Program-made: the position numbers and the translations under genes
Source: Cryptomeria japonica
Lineage: Eukaryota > Streptophyta > Pinopsida > Cupressales > Cupressaceae
Direction of reading: 5' to 3'
Assembly (NCBI RefSeq): GCF_030272615.1
Contig: NC_081408.1
Span: 769,267,336-769,331,335 of the forward strand
DNA: 64,000 nucleotides
The notes under the pieces: model-generated
What the model was told of the DNA's origin: nothing
Databases searched by the model: none
What the model saw: only the letters and a program-made list of their open reading frames with translations
Part shown: positions 44,230-55,547 of the stretch, in pieces
Layout of the letters: the number at the start of each line of letters is the position of its first letter
How positions within the stretch are numbered: the first letter of the stretch is position 1

Positions 44230-47200
44230 ATGGGCAATAAAAGGACTAGGTTACAAAAGTATGATCCAATAAAAGAGACAAAAAAGGATTACAACACCTG
44301 CTCTAGAACAAGTTCCCATTGATGATGAAGTGGTCGAGATTCAGGAAAGACAAGAAATTGGTCCTAGTCAATCCAAAAAAAAATTCTTTGATATAGCCAA
44401 TTTGATGGAGATGGATGAAGACGCTCTTTTCAATGGGATTTCAGATGAGGATATGGTACTAGAAAGCACATTAAAATTACACTGCAAAAAAATATGGGAT
44501 GAGTATTTTCAAGATAAATCTCTAATTGGAAGAGCACAATTATTTGCAAAGTTACATAGGAGAAAAGAAATGAAACTCATTTGGAGTTTCTGGGTGTTGA
44601 TAACAAGAAGAAATCATCAGACGGATCAATAAATCAGACAGTGGTTGAAAATTTGCAAGAAGCTCTGAAATGTATTGTGAGAACAAGTTGAGCTGTTGAT
44701 TTAAGTGTTGTCCAAAGAGCACTAATGACTATGATTTCTAGTAAGAAATTATCACATAGAAGACAAACTCAAGCAATTGTCTAGTTATTGAAAGTCTCTA
44801 GAAGAACCATATAGAGATATATTAGGAAAATAAACATGTTGGATGAGAATATTGAAAATAATTGGGTCAATATTTGTAGGGTTCCTCAAAAAGATAGAAT
44901 TGTTGAAGATGTAAAAAGAATTGTTATTGAATATTGGACCAGTCACTCTCATGTTTCTTCCAATAGAAAAGACACTATACAGATTAGGGATGAAGATGGT
45001 ACAAAAATTTCGCATCCAAAATAGTTTGTAGACACAAAACAAAGTGAATTGTTTGAAGCATTCAAACAAGAATTTCCAGATGTCAAGATATGTCAAAGGA
45101 TGTTTGAGAGATTATGAACATGTTTTGTGTGTATCAATAAGGTATGTGAAACTTATTGTCAAAATCACATTGAATTTCAATTGCACCTCTAGTCATGTAA
45201 AAAGGCAATGGCAGAAACTAATCCAAATGTAGTCATCCCTCCAAGTACCACACAATTTTGTGAAGTCTATTTTATGTGACAGATTAGAAGGTTCAGATGA
45301 GTTCAATGTACAATGTATAAAAAATACATGTGTTGATTGTGGAGATTTGAAGAAATTTGCACAAATTGAGAACGTTGATCTTTCAGTGCAAGTTTTGTGG
45401 AAGAGATTTGAATATGAGAAAATATCAAACAAAGTCAGGAGCTTAATCGAAAAAAAAAATGTTAAAAGAGAGTGAATTGCCTTACAAAGAGTTTATGTGT
45501 ACATTTCATAATATGATATATCCACATATCCAACATTGTCATGGTGCAAGATGGAAAGCTAAATAGTTTCATATCTCAAAAAAATGTTTTCCTCTAGGTT
45601 GTATTCTCTCAATAGTAGACTTCTCTGAGAACTATACACTTAGTCATCACACAGAGATTCAATGTCAATACTATCATTCTGAGCAGGTTGCAATTTTTGT
45701 ACAAGTTTTTTATAGACATGCAGAGTTTCATGTGGACGGTGTAGAATGTGGTGAAGATGAATGCATTATCATTAAGGAAGTTCATTTTTATATCAGTGAT
45801 GATACTTGTCATGACAAGAGTTATGTAGCACATTATTTTGAGATTTTTTTTGAAAATATCATACAGCATCAGATAAATGTTTCACAACATTGGATTTGGT
45901 CTAATGGATGTGCTGATAAGCGTAAAAATTGATTAAATTTCATGTAGTCTTTTAATTAACTAGTATAATTAAGTTTTTTAAACTAATATATTATATTTGA
46001 TTGTAACTTCATAGGACAATTTAAATCTACAAAAGCATTCAATTGGTTGTCACAACAACATGCTAAATGTAGTCTAAAGTTTTTGTGGAACTTTTTTGAG
46101 AGTGGACATGGAAAAAGAAAGCATGACGAAGTAGGAGCATGTGTAAAGCATGCACTTCGCCAACATGAACTTGGAGGTACATGCTCAACATATATTTGTG
46201 TACTTTGTTCAAGAAATCTCTATTTACTTGAGTATGTATCTTAAGGGTCGGAGTTAAATTGCTAAAATAAGTTAATGTGTAGGCAATAGCATATGAAATT
46301 CAAGTGAGATAGTAGAATGGTGTAAAAGTCATTTTGGTGTTCATGACACAACATACAACAAATGCTATTTTTGAGAAGTTAAAGATATTGATTGATCCAA
46401 TCCTTATAATTGCCAAAAAATTAACGGTATTAGAAGTTTGCATCAAGTGATGACTGGACATAGCAAACCTCTTGTGGTTCAGGTATGAGAACTTAGAACT
46501 TGTTTTTCGATTGAAACTGCATCAAGAAAATAAGTCATGTCTATAGAACTTAACAAACCTCTTGTGATTCAGGTAAGAGAAAAATCATGTTTTTGCACGT
46601 TGATTGCATTGAAAACAACACAAATATTCAACAATGTCAGAACATTAGAGATGGATTTGTTTCACAATGGGAGATGAAACAATTAGTCGCAATGCCTCCT
46701 TATGAAGATAGTGACATTGTAGATGTTCATGATCCTCTATATTCAGTTGATTATGAACGTGTTTCTAATTTAGTTGTGTCAGGTACACTTGCATTTTATT
46801 TAAATATCCTTACGTATTTTCATGTACTTTATTAAATTTAAATTAAATTTGAATTCTTTATACATTCTACCATACACTTTATAATTTAATTGTTTGTAAT
46901 TTGTGGTGTACAGGTGATATTTTTGTCATGGTTGTAGACCCTGACAATGAAGAAGGTGTTGAATATTACCTACTAAGATGCACAAAACCAAAATATAAAT
47001 TGTGAGGAATCAGTGGAAGATGGTGATGGGCAACAATATCCCACTGGATCAGTCATTGTTGAAGGTACTTATTATAAACAAACCAAGATAGATAACAATG
47101 GTGTTACATTTACTTAATACATGTTTGGCCAAAAAGTTTTGCATTATAGTCACTTAGTTATAGCAACAAGATTGCATTTTGAACGTTTACCAAAAAGAGG

Positions 47201-47305
47201 TTTGGCCCCCAAAACTGGAGGTTGCCTATCGAAGATCATGAAAGGATATTAGAGATAGTAAAAGACAAAGAGGATCCAGATTTTATTTACCATAAGCTCA
47301 CTTAA
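44230..47305 (+). pseudogene. Transposase-like gene with introns, decayed
   Basis: Starts MGNKRTRLQKYDP and ends EDHERILEIVKDKEDPDF...KLT at 47305. Three introns fit GT-AG rules and all are phase 1: 45922-46014, 46177-46282 and 46783-46913. Joined frames are collinear, but there are many stops and at least four frameshifts. Motifs in order: RIVEDVKRIVIEYW; a Cys/His segment (TCFVCINKVCETYCQNH); SIVDFSENYTL; HFYISDDTCHD; HWIWSNGCADK joined by splicing to QFKST; FFESGHGKRKHDEVGA; EIVEWCKSHFG; CQKINGIRSLHQVM; VEYYLLRC; VLHYSHLVIATRL. The acidic D...DD..HD...(N)G...GHGK...D pattern recalls a widespread, unnamed protein family in animals and plants that I know only from unannotated proteins and that looks like a DDE-type nuclease. 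Asn in WSNG stands where I would expect Asp. An exon segment is duplicated around 46461-46600. It could also be a host gene. Confidence 0.65.
46461..46600 (+). repeat. Internal exon duplication in transposase-like gene
   Basis: CAAACCTCTTGTGGTTCAGG (from 46464) and CAAACCTCTTGTGATTCAGG (from 46554) both encode KPLVxQV, followed by RExxxCF. About 90 bp apart. A local tandem duplication inside the coding region, further evidence of decay. Confidence 0.65.
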
Positions 47306-47398
47306 CTTATTAGCACAAGTGAACTCATATTTTTTTGACCATGATACATGTATATATATGCATAAATGTATGAACATTTGAGTTTGTTTGTTTTCTAT

Positions 47399-47679
47399 TG
47401 TCATACATATATACATATGTACACATGTACATTTGAGTTATATTTTTTGGATCATCATACATATGTACGTATATACAGTTGATCTATTTTTTTGGATCTT
47501 CATACATATATGCATATGTACACATGCACATTTGAGTTATCTATTTGGATCGTCATACATATGTATGTATGCACATTCGAGCTATTTTTTTGGATTGTCA
47601 TACATATATACATATGTACATTCAAATTATTTTTTGCAATGTATACATACATGTACATTTGAGTTAATTTTTTGCACCT
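47399..47679 (+). repeat. Minisatellite
   Basis: Six imperfect copies of a 45-55 bp unit: TCATACATATATACATATGT, ACATTTGAGTTAT, TTTTTTGGATC. Immediately downstream of the transposase-like gene. The unit has the same purine-pyrimidine alternation as the TG/TATG arrays. Confidence 0.75.
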
Positions 47680-48727
47680 GCTTTGAAATCAAAATATGCT
47701 CAATTTGTTCATAAATTGATCCTTAGTCTCTAAAGACAGAGTGCAAAATTACATATTTATATCCCCTATGCTATCTTTACTTTTTCCTCTATTTAAACTT
47801 TCATCAATTTCTTCTTTACATGACCTCCCGTATGCCCTTTTTAACTAACCATACATTCAATAGTTAAATTGTCTTGATTATCATTCTAATGATAATTAAA
47901 TAAGTTTTAATTTATAATTAATCTATCTAATATCTCTTCTAACATTGATTGAGTAAATCAATCAAACAAACTTAGAATTTTATATATTCAAATTCATCAA
48001 GCACATTATCAAAAAATTAATAAATAACTATATTTATTTAATTCCTTACTATTTTCACTTTTGGAATTTCAATAAATTAACTTAATTAATCATTGACATA
48101 ATTTCAAAAGATGATTGATTAAATTAATTTCAAAAGATGATTAAATTTCTTATGATAATTGATTATTTTAATTATATTTAAGTTATTAATGATCTAACAT
48201 AAATATTGAAATAACAATCATTTTTTAATTTAAAGTCATTTGATATTCATTTTCAGTGAAAAACATTCATAATTTTGAATTATATCTATATCTATAAGAT
48301 GTGTTTATGTCAATAATATCATCATTTCCCAAAAAGTAAAGTTACAAATATAATATTCTATTCATAAAATAAATTAAAAATATTTAACTTATTATTATTT
48401 ATTACTCTTGAAAATTTTGACATGCATACATACATACATGATTTTTTTTAAATCAACAATTCTACTACTTAAATGTCAAGATTTATCATCTAGAATAACA
48501 TGATCAATTCTATGTAACTTGAACTAATTGTAAAAATATAGCATGAGTAAACAAAATAGTGATTAAATAAAACAACATCACATGTCAAATAAACAAAGTG
48601 TCAAATAAAACATGCATGAAACAACTTACAAGTGTCAAATAAAACATCACATGTATATCTACAACATATATGTATAAAAAGTGTGCATTGTACATAGAAT
48701 CTCATCAAACAAGGATCATAAACTATG
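47680..48727. other. AT-rich intergenic sequence
   Basis: About 1 kb of very AT-rich DNA between the 3' ends of two converging genes. No ORF, terminal repeat or RNA gene seen. Confidence 0.5.
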
Positions 48728-48975
48728 TTAGTGGGCCTTCCACTGATCCATGTCTTGAATGTTGTCTCTGCACAAGAAAGTACATGTACACGTAAGCACA
48801 CATATATATAAGCGCATGGTAGAAATAAATATCATCTCACCATAAGTATGGAAAGTTTACTTCAATCTAAGTACTTGCAAATTTTACCATGTCTAATCCA
48901 TCATCTGCACCATCAGAACATGTATGCACCACAGGAATCCAAGATGAATAACTCAAACATGGGCCACGAACCTGG

Positions 48976-48976
<1 letters not shown>

Positions 48977-49010
<34 letters not shown>
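48977..49010. repeat. (AT)n microsatellite
   Basis: About 17 AT units in the probable intron next to the exon-like repeats. Confidence 0.9.
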
Positions 49011-49011
<1 letters not shown>

Positions 49012-49012
<1 letters not shown>

Positions 49013-49523
49013 CCATGTGTAGGAGCAGAAGGAGCTTGCAAGTCTCCTAATGTCTCCAATGGAATAGGACGTTGTATATAAATCAAAATTAAAATTGTGT
49101 TAACAGTTTTGAAGTTGAAATCCACTATTTAAAACCAATTAAATAATATGATGTTACAAAAAAAACAATGTGTACTTGATTGCAACCATGTGTAGGAGCA
49201 GAAGGAACCTACAAATCTCCTAATGTCTCCAATGGAATAGGACTCTATATATAATTCAAAATTAAAATTGTGTTAATAATTTTGAAGTTGAAATCCACTA
49301 TTTAAAATCAATTAAATAATATGACCTTACAGAAAAAACAATGTGTACCTGACTACAACCATGTGTAGCAGTAGAAGGAGCCTGCAAATCTCCTAATGTT
49401 TTCAACATAATAGGATGTTGTATATAATTAAAAATTAAAATTGTGTTAACAATTTTCAAGTTGTAATCCACTATTTAAAATCAATTAAATAATATGACCT
49501 TACAAAAAAAATAATGTGTACCT
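49012..49523 (-). repeat. Three tandem copies of an exon-like 173-bp unit
   Basis: Units start at 49012, 49185 and 49358. On the minus strand each contains a coding-like stretch (PIPLETLGDLQAPSAPTHG in the first, near-identical in the second, PIMLKTLGDLQAPSTATHG in the third) followed by GTACAC, a possible splice donor, and AT-rich intron-like sequence. Suggests tandem duplication of one exon with its intron. Confidence 0.65.
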
Positions 49524-50902
49524 CATGAGACTAGAAGGCTCTCCTGACCCTATTGACCTCAGATGAATGGAAGGACACATGGTCAACGTCTATATCTAGA
49601 GATACATCCTCTGTGCCAATAGGTGGACTAGTATAGTGACCATGACCTCAAGCAGGAGGTGTAAAAGTAACAGGTGGCACTGATGTATGTCGTGAAGCCT
49701 TAGGTGTCGGGTTGACTGGTGTAGGTTGAGGAGGAAGTGTGGCATCAACTAGTGTATGTGGTGGAGGGGTTGTAGGATGCATTGGAATGCCCTCCTCTCT
49801 CCCCATAGAACCCTGAGATTCTCTACGTGTATGGTTGCTAGATCCACCTCCGCATACATGTTGTCTCACTTGTGTAGCTATAGTCTTGAGTGGGATCCCA
49901 AGATAATTTGAAATAAATGTGTAAGAATCCAATAAATTAGTAGACAACAATGCACTCATCCGCTACAATGGATCAACCTCTGTCAACTGTGTAGCATTAA
50001 TTGGATATGGTATGTTTGCATTGACGTAAGGATCAGTTCCACTATTGGATGTCGCATTTGTAGCCCGAGGAATGGTAGTCTGTGACCACAACAAATATCT
50101 CCTAACTCGATCAAATGCCATCTGACCGACCTGAGTGGCAATGTGTGTAACATTGGAGAATATGTGTCGCCTGGCATCATCCACTACTGCACTTGCTGCT
50201 TGTGATAATTCCAAACATTTTGGTAGAACCAAAAGGTTTGGACCAACTAATGCTCGTTTATTAACGAGCATTGGTGCATCAGGTTGTCTACATTTATCAC
50301 TTAGCCTCCCTTTCCCCTACCTAGCATTTACTAGTATATCTGTATAATCTACATCTAAGGCCATTTGAAACTCTACAAACAATTGTTTACAGAAATAAAG
50401 TGGCAACTCATAGTTTGGTGGCCACATATGATGAGTTGCCAACCATCTAGGATATATGAATGGTGTCACAATCGAATCAGTGCATCTAGTCACTAAATAG
50501 CCCCTGACCTTACGCTAACTCCCTAAATAATGGGGGAACATGGTAAGGACCTATGTGGAAGATACATCCTTGTCAATGGATTTCCATCCCACCGTGCCAA
50601 CTACACTATCAGAAAGAGAGGCATAGAAAGAATTGACAGACATGTCATCATATGGATTGTATGATCGAATAGTTTCAATCATACACATCAAATCATCCCT
50701 AATAATTTGCACCCTATCCTTATTTGGTTGGACAGGGGCGATTTGTAGTGTCAAGATGTTGTAGTACACGTTGTAGGGCCTGAATGGTTTTAGCAAAAAG
50801 CTAAGCCCTAGCAGCATTACTATTGGAGGGCATTCGACCAGACTGTCTAGATGTCTAGTTGCCCTCGCGATGAACACTACCATCGGATGGATGATCCACC
50901 AT

Positions 50903-51106
50903 GTGGAAAATATCTACATGTGTAGCTATAAAAGCAAATAATTTTAAAAATAATTATTCAAAGCTATTTTAAAATAATTCAAACTAATTTTGAAAACTAT
51001 TGTAAACTAATTCAAACATATTTAAAAATGATACAATTGTAATTTAAAGTACAATTCGTTGTAATTGAAACATTTGATACAAATTACTTTAAAGAAGCAT
51101 TAAAAT
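50903..51106. other. Upstream flank of unknown gene
   Basis: 200 bp with repeated TTCAAA/TTTTAAA words. Presumed promoter region of the minus-strand gene. No specific site recognised. Confidence 0.4.
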
Positions 51107-51119
51107 TAAATACATATAC

Positions 51120-51150
<31 letters not shown>

Positions 51151-51163
51151 TATACATAGAAAC

Positions 51164-51194
<31 letters not shown>

Positions 51195-52345
51195 CATGGA
51201 CACATACATACACACACATACACCTATATACATACATGTACACATAAACATACACACACATACATACACCCATATACACATACACATGCATGCATACATA
51301 CATACACATACACACGCATACATGCACATACACATGTATACATGTGTGTGTATACACACATAAACACACATACACACACATACACCCACATACACACATA
51401 CACATACACATACACATGCATGCATGCATACATACACATACACACACACATGTACACATACACATGTATACATGTGTGTGTATATACACATACATACACA
51501 CACATGCACCCACATACATATATTCATACATATATACATACACTCATACACACATACATGTACGTACACATGCATACATACACATGTGCATACACCTACA
51601 TACATACATACCATGTACATACACACATAAACACACATATACATACATACATAGAGACACATACACCCACATACACATACACATGCATACACGCATATAC
51701 ACCCATACATACATGCATGCACATGTGTATATGTGTGTATGAGTGTCTATGTGCACGAATATGTGTGTATATGTATGTGTGTATGCATGCATGTGTATGT
51801 GTATGTGTGTATGTGGGTGTATGTGTGTGTATGCATTTATGTGTATATGTATGTATGTGTGTTTATGTGTGTATGTGTGTATGTGTGTATGTATGGAAGT
51901 ATTTGTATGCACGTGTGTATGTATCCATGTGTGTATGTGTATGTACATGTACGTGTGTGTTTGTATGAATGTATGTGTGTTGTAAAAACTCATGTGGGTG
52001 TATGTATGTATGTATGTATGTTTATGTGTGTGTATGTGTATATATGTATGTATGTGTGTATGTGTATGTGTATATGTATGTGTGTTTATACACACATAAA
52101 CACACATACATACATGTACACACACATACGCCCACATATACACATACACACATACACATACACGTGCACATACACACGCATATACATGCATACATACACA
52201 CGTACATACACATACCCACATACATACACACATAAATACACACACACATACATAAACACACATACACATGCACACACATGTACATCTATGTATGCATGTG
52301 TATGTGTGTGTGTGTATGTGTGTGTGTATGTGTGAGTCTGGGTGT
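51107..52345. repeat. CA/TG microsatellite with polarity switches
   Basis: About 1.24 kb of alternating purine-pyrimidine repeats. The plus strand is CA/CATA-rich at 51107-51720, TG/TATG-rich at 51722-52085, CA-rich again at 52088-52285, then TG-rich to 52345. Switch points are palindromic (for example ATGCATGCACATGTG near 51711 and GTTTATACACACATAAAC near 52083). Such inverted tracts can form long hairpins. All open frames here are artefacts. Confidence 0.92.
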
Positions 52346-52790
52346 AGGTGTGGGTGTGGGTGTATGCGTCTGTGTCTTTGTATGAGTACGAGGATTATTT
52401 TTTATGTGTAGTATATTGATTATAATTTTTTATGGTTTATATATAAGGCTAATGAGAAAATGGTTTTTTTTTTATTAGTATTTAGTAGTAATTTGGGCAT
52501 ATTTTTCTAATAGTTTTATAGAGTTTGTTTTCAAATTTTGCAAGGTTTAATTTATTTTTTAACATTTTTCTAATGCTTTCATTCTAGAAATTTTCAAAAA
52601 ATTGATAAACTACAGAATAAAAAAAAATAACAATAAATATATTTATTTTTTAAACTACAAAAACAAAACAAAAAAGGGAAAAAAATGTATATACTTGGGA
52701 AAACGAGGGTTGGCAATAAGCTCCTTCTATAGTTCAATCGAACTCCTAAAGCTCCTCAGGGTGCAAATGAGGATCGGTCGACAAAAAATC
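52346..52790. other. AT-rich spacer
   Basis: No gene or terminal repeat recognised. Long A and T runs. Confidence 0.45.
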
Positions 52791-52985
52791 AGTTTATATA
52801 ACTGATAATCCAGTCGGACTGAGTTCGGTCAGACTTAGTCCGAGAATTCAATCCAGTCGGACTGAGTTTGGTCATACTTAGTCCGGTCAGACTACCAATG
52901 CCATTTGGGTGTCATGCAGATGCCACACGATGCTACGAGGCTCGGGAGTAGTACAATCAAGCTAAGTTCAATCAAACTTAGTATG
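52791..52985 (+). repeat. GACTGAGTTCGGTC repeat cluster
   Basis: Copies of CAGTCGGACTGAGTTCGGTC and AGACTTAGTCCG follow each other and partly face each other, giving hairpin potential. A diverged cluster of the same words lies at 25755-25860 inside the TIR element. Confidence 0.6.
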
Positions 52986-53137
52986 GTTGGACTACTCCTA
53001 GTTAGCCTCAAGTGTGACACAACTCCATGCTTTTTCCCTTGTCATTCGTCTCTTAATTCACCTTTAACCACCTCTCTAATATTTTCCCATTTTCCATACC
53101 TACCCTTTAATCTTAGCCCTCCATTTCTAGGGTACTC

Positions 53138-53147
53138 TTTATATAAG
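53138..53147 (+). promoter_or_regulatory. TATA-like box
   Basis: TTTATATAAG. Could be the promoter of the LTR-like sequence around it. Confidence 0.4.
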
Positions 53148-53639
53148 AAGATCCTTGCATCCTTATCGATCCCTAATCCTAATGTGAATCCTTATTCTCA
53201 TGCAAATTTTCATAGCAATCAATCACTCAAGTGTCTATACATCCACAATCCATTCTCTATGGAGCTCTTGTGCACAATACAAAATCTGAGAACAATAATA
53301 TCAAACAAGATCAATGGAGAAACAATGGAGATCAAACCCTAATGAGCATGTGAATGCTATAATCTTTCTATTTGATTTTTTTGCATATTTTTAGGTTCTT
53401 CATTGGTGTATGATGGATTTCAATTGTAGAACTAGAGTTTTATGTGGTTGGATCTTTATTGATTTTACAATAGTTTAGTCTTTTGATTTCACCATATATA
53501 ATTTTTATGTCTAATTTTGCAATGTTTTAAGATCTAATCTAATTTGAGTTTCTAATTTTTCATGCTTTCAATCTGAGACTTCACCTCTAAGAGATCTGAT
53601 CACTGTTTCACCAAACGGTAGACACATTTACTGCAAGGA

Positions 53640-54215
53640 ATAATGTCAAGATGGTTGGGATTTTGGATGTGCAAAGGAAGTTCTTGAGGATGGTTGGGAT
53701 TTTGAGAGGCAAGTGGAAGTGCTTAAGGATGGTCAGACTTTTGGGAGGTTAGGTGGAAGCACTTATGGAAGACTGAGCTTTTGAGAGGCAAGTGGAAATG
53801 TTGATGGAAGGCCCTGCTTTTGAGGGTGAAAGGGAAGTGAGTGACTTGGGCCATGGATTTTAGGTATAGGTGGAAGTGGAAGTCTTCCAAGATGGATGTG
53901 CATTTTGAAAAGTAAAGGATAATCTCATGCTATGGATGCATCTTTGTTATTTTCTTTTGGCATCAATACCTTCTTATCTGATTCATCAAGGAAACTTTAT
54001 CTTCATCAAGGTATCAGATTATGTGGAGCAATCCTATACATACCTTTTATTATGAGAAGTATTTACATGTAGAAGATGAGTAACCCTGTATTCATGGGTT
54101 TAACAAAATAGCTTAAATAAGCTAACAAATAATAACAAAACAAAACCAAACATAAACAAATTAACAAACATCATAAAAAACCTATCCATGTGGATGAATG
54201 ATGGAATATCCAACA
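53640..54215 (-). repeat. 3' LTR of element E (left edge uncertain)
   Basis: Minus strand starts TGTTGGATATTCCATC after the polypurine tract AAGGGGTGAG. The left edge is a guess because the partner LTR lies outside the window. The segment 53650-53850 contains about four copies of a 50-60 bp unit with GATTTTGAGAGGCAAGTGGA. Confidence 0.5.
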
Positions 54216-54226
54216 CTCACCCCTTA
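54216..54226 (-). other. Polypurine tract of element E
   Basis: Minus strand AAGGGGTGAG directly before TGTTGG. Pol ends at a TGA 6 bases upstream. Confidence 0.75.
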
Positions 54227-54231
54227 TTACA

Positions 54232-55547
54232 TCATTGTTTTAAAGTATTAATAAGAGAACCTTGAAATGTTTCAAACTTCACACATGCAAGAGGATTGGT
54301 GAAGATATCAACACGTTGATCTTGTGTGGAGAAAAATTGGAGCTAAATGTTGTTTTGTTGAACATGTTCTCATATAAAGTGATAGTCAACTTCAATATGC
54401 TTGGTCCATTCATGAAACATTAGATTACGAACAAGCTTGAGAGAACTTCGATTGTCACAATAGAGGACTATAGGTTGGTTTTGTGGTACCCCCAATCCTT
54501 CTAATATGCGATGCAACCAAACTGCTTCACAAAATGTTGCATGATACTTTGCTTCTATTGAATAATGAACAAATGTGGGTTGCTTCTTACTTCCCCAAGA
54601 AATAGGACCAAAACTCAAGAAGAAAACAAATCTAGATGTGGATTTCCTATTAGCAATTGAACCTACAAAATCACCATCTATATACCCTGTTAAGAAGAAT
54701 TGATCATTCTTTTTATATTCCAAACCATGATCCATTGTACCATGTATATACCTTAAGACCCTTTTTGTTGCATTCCAATGGGACATTTTTGGTTCTTGCA
54801 TGAATGATAGATAATTAAAAGCAAAACTAATATTTAGTCTAGTAAAAGTTGGGTAAATCAAATCTCCAATCATCTGACGGTAGAGAGTTGCATTCACCTG
54901 AGAATATGTATCGGATGTAGATAATTGCAAACCTAAATTCCCTAGGTGTAGACATGGGTTTGTAATCCTTCATTCTAAATTTCTCAAGAAAACTCTTGGA
55001 ATATTTTCTTTGTGACACAAAGATATGGTGATTTGTTTGCCATACCTCTAAGCCTAGACAATAATACAATAGCCCGATATCTATCATATCAAATGTCTTC
55101 TTGAGATCATTCTTAGTTGTTTCAACCATTGCTTCTAAGTTGCCTATGATAACCAAGTAATTAACATATACATTAATGATTACAATATCTCCCCCTTGGT
55201 CCTTCAAGTAGAGATTTGGATCCTATGGATGCCTAGTGAAACCATGTTCTAACAAATGTTCATCAATTTTGATATACCAAGCTATAGGGGCTTGTTTGAG
55301 ACCATATAGGGACTTAACAAGTTTGCATACCTTTTCTTCTTTACTGGGTGCAATATATCCCTCTAGTTGGGTCATATAGACCTCTTCCTTAAGGTCTCCA
55401 TTAAGAAATGCACTTGTTACATCCATTTGGTATAATTTCCATCCAAGTTGTGCAGCTAAAGTAAACATCATTCTAATGGTTTTTACCTTTGCATTGGGAG
55501 AAAATGTTTCCTCATAGTCTATCCATTATTTCTGGGCATAACCCTTT
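54232..55547 (-). pseudogene. Copia RT C-part and RNase H, element E
   Basis: RT reads YEETFSPNAKVKTIRMM, GWKLYQMDVTSAFLNGDL, VCKLVKSLYGLKQAPIAWY, then VYVNYLVIIG at the catalytic site near 55157-55171, where copia has YVDD: both catalytic Asp positions are changed (Asn and Tyr). RNase H follows: DGDFVGSIANRKSTSRFVFFL, SIEAKYHA, LYCDNRSS, HIEVDYHFI, with the end STQDQRVDIFTNPL in a shifted frame near 54300. Several stops and frameshifts (for example near 55220 and 54900). RT-RNase H converts element RNA to DNA. This copy is dead. The right side is cut by element D. Confidence 0.9.

Larger units (their letters stand above)
48728..50902 (-). pseudogene. Unknown multi-exon gene converging on the transposase-like gene
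   Basis: Starts at ATG 50902 (MVDHPSDGSVHREGN). After a frameshift near 50720 one frame runs to about 49530 through single stops (near 50548, 50526, 50305, 49960 and 49645). Segments: a helical LFAKTIQALQRVLQHLDT part; VQIIRDDLMCMIETIRSYNPYDDMSVNSFYASLSDSVVGTVGW; YPRWLATHHMWPPNYELPLYFCKQLFVEFQMALD; AASAVVDDARRHIFSNVTHIATQVGQMAFDRVRRYLLW; then a Pro/Thr-rich tail (TPPPHTLVDATLPPQPTPVNP). Likely small exons follow at 49012-49523 (tandem), 48841-48971 and 48728-48767, the last ending DNIQDMDQWKAH-stop with AG acceptor CTTGTGCAG. I do not recognise the family. Spliced structure and codon-like conservation argue that it was a real gene. Its pairing with the neighbour suggests a shared role, by context only. 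Confidence 0.55.
52700..53635 (+). repeat. Possible LTR or LTR fragment
   Basis: A TATA-like box (TATATAAG, 53140-53147) with a pyrimidine-rich start region downstream, and an end-like segment TTTCACCAAACGGTAGACAC...TTTACTGCA at 53605-53635 that is similar in style to gypsy LTR 3' ends I have seen in plants. No second copy in the window and no target duplication, so boundaries are unproven. An open frame of 145 codons at 52905-53342 has no recognisable features. Confidence 0.3.

Noticed and set aside
51084-52335. Open frames of 60 to 243 codons on both strands
   Set aside because: Same artefact: simple-sequence array with few stop triplets.
52905-53342. Plus-strand frame of 145 codons near a TATA-like box
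   Set aside because: Composition is ordinary for AT-rich non-coding DNA. No domain, and it lies in an LTR-like context. Kept only as a note.
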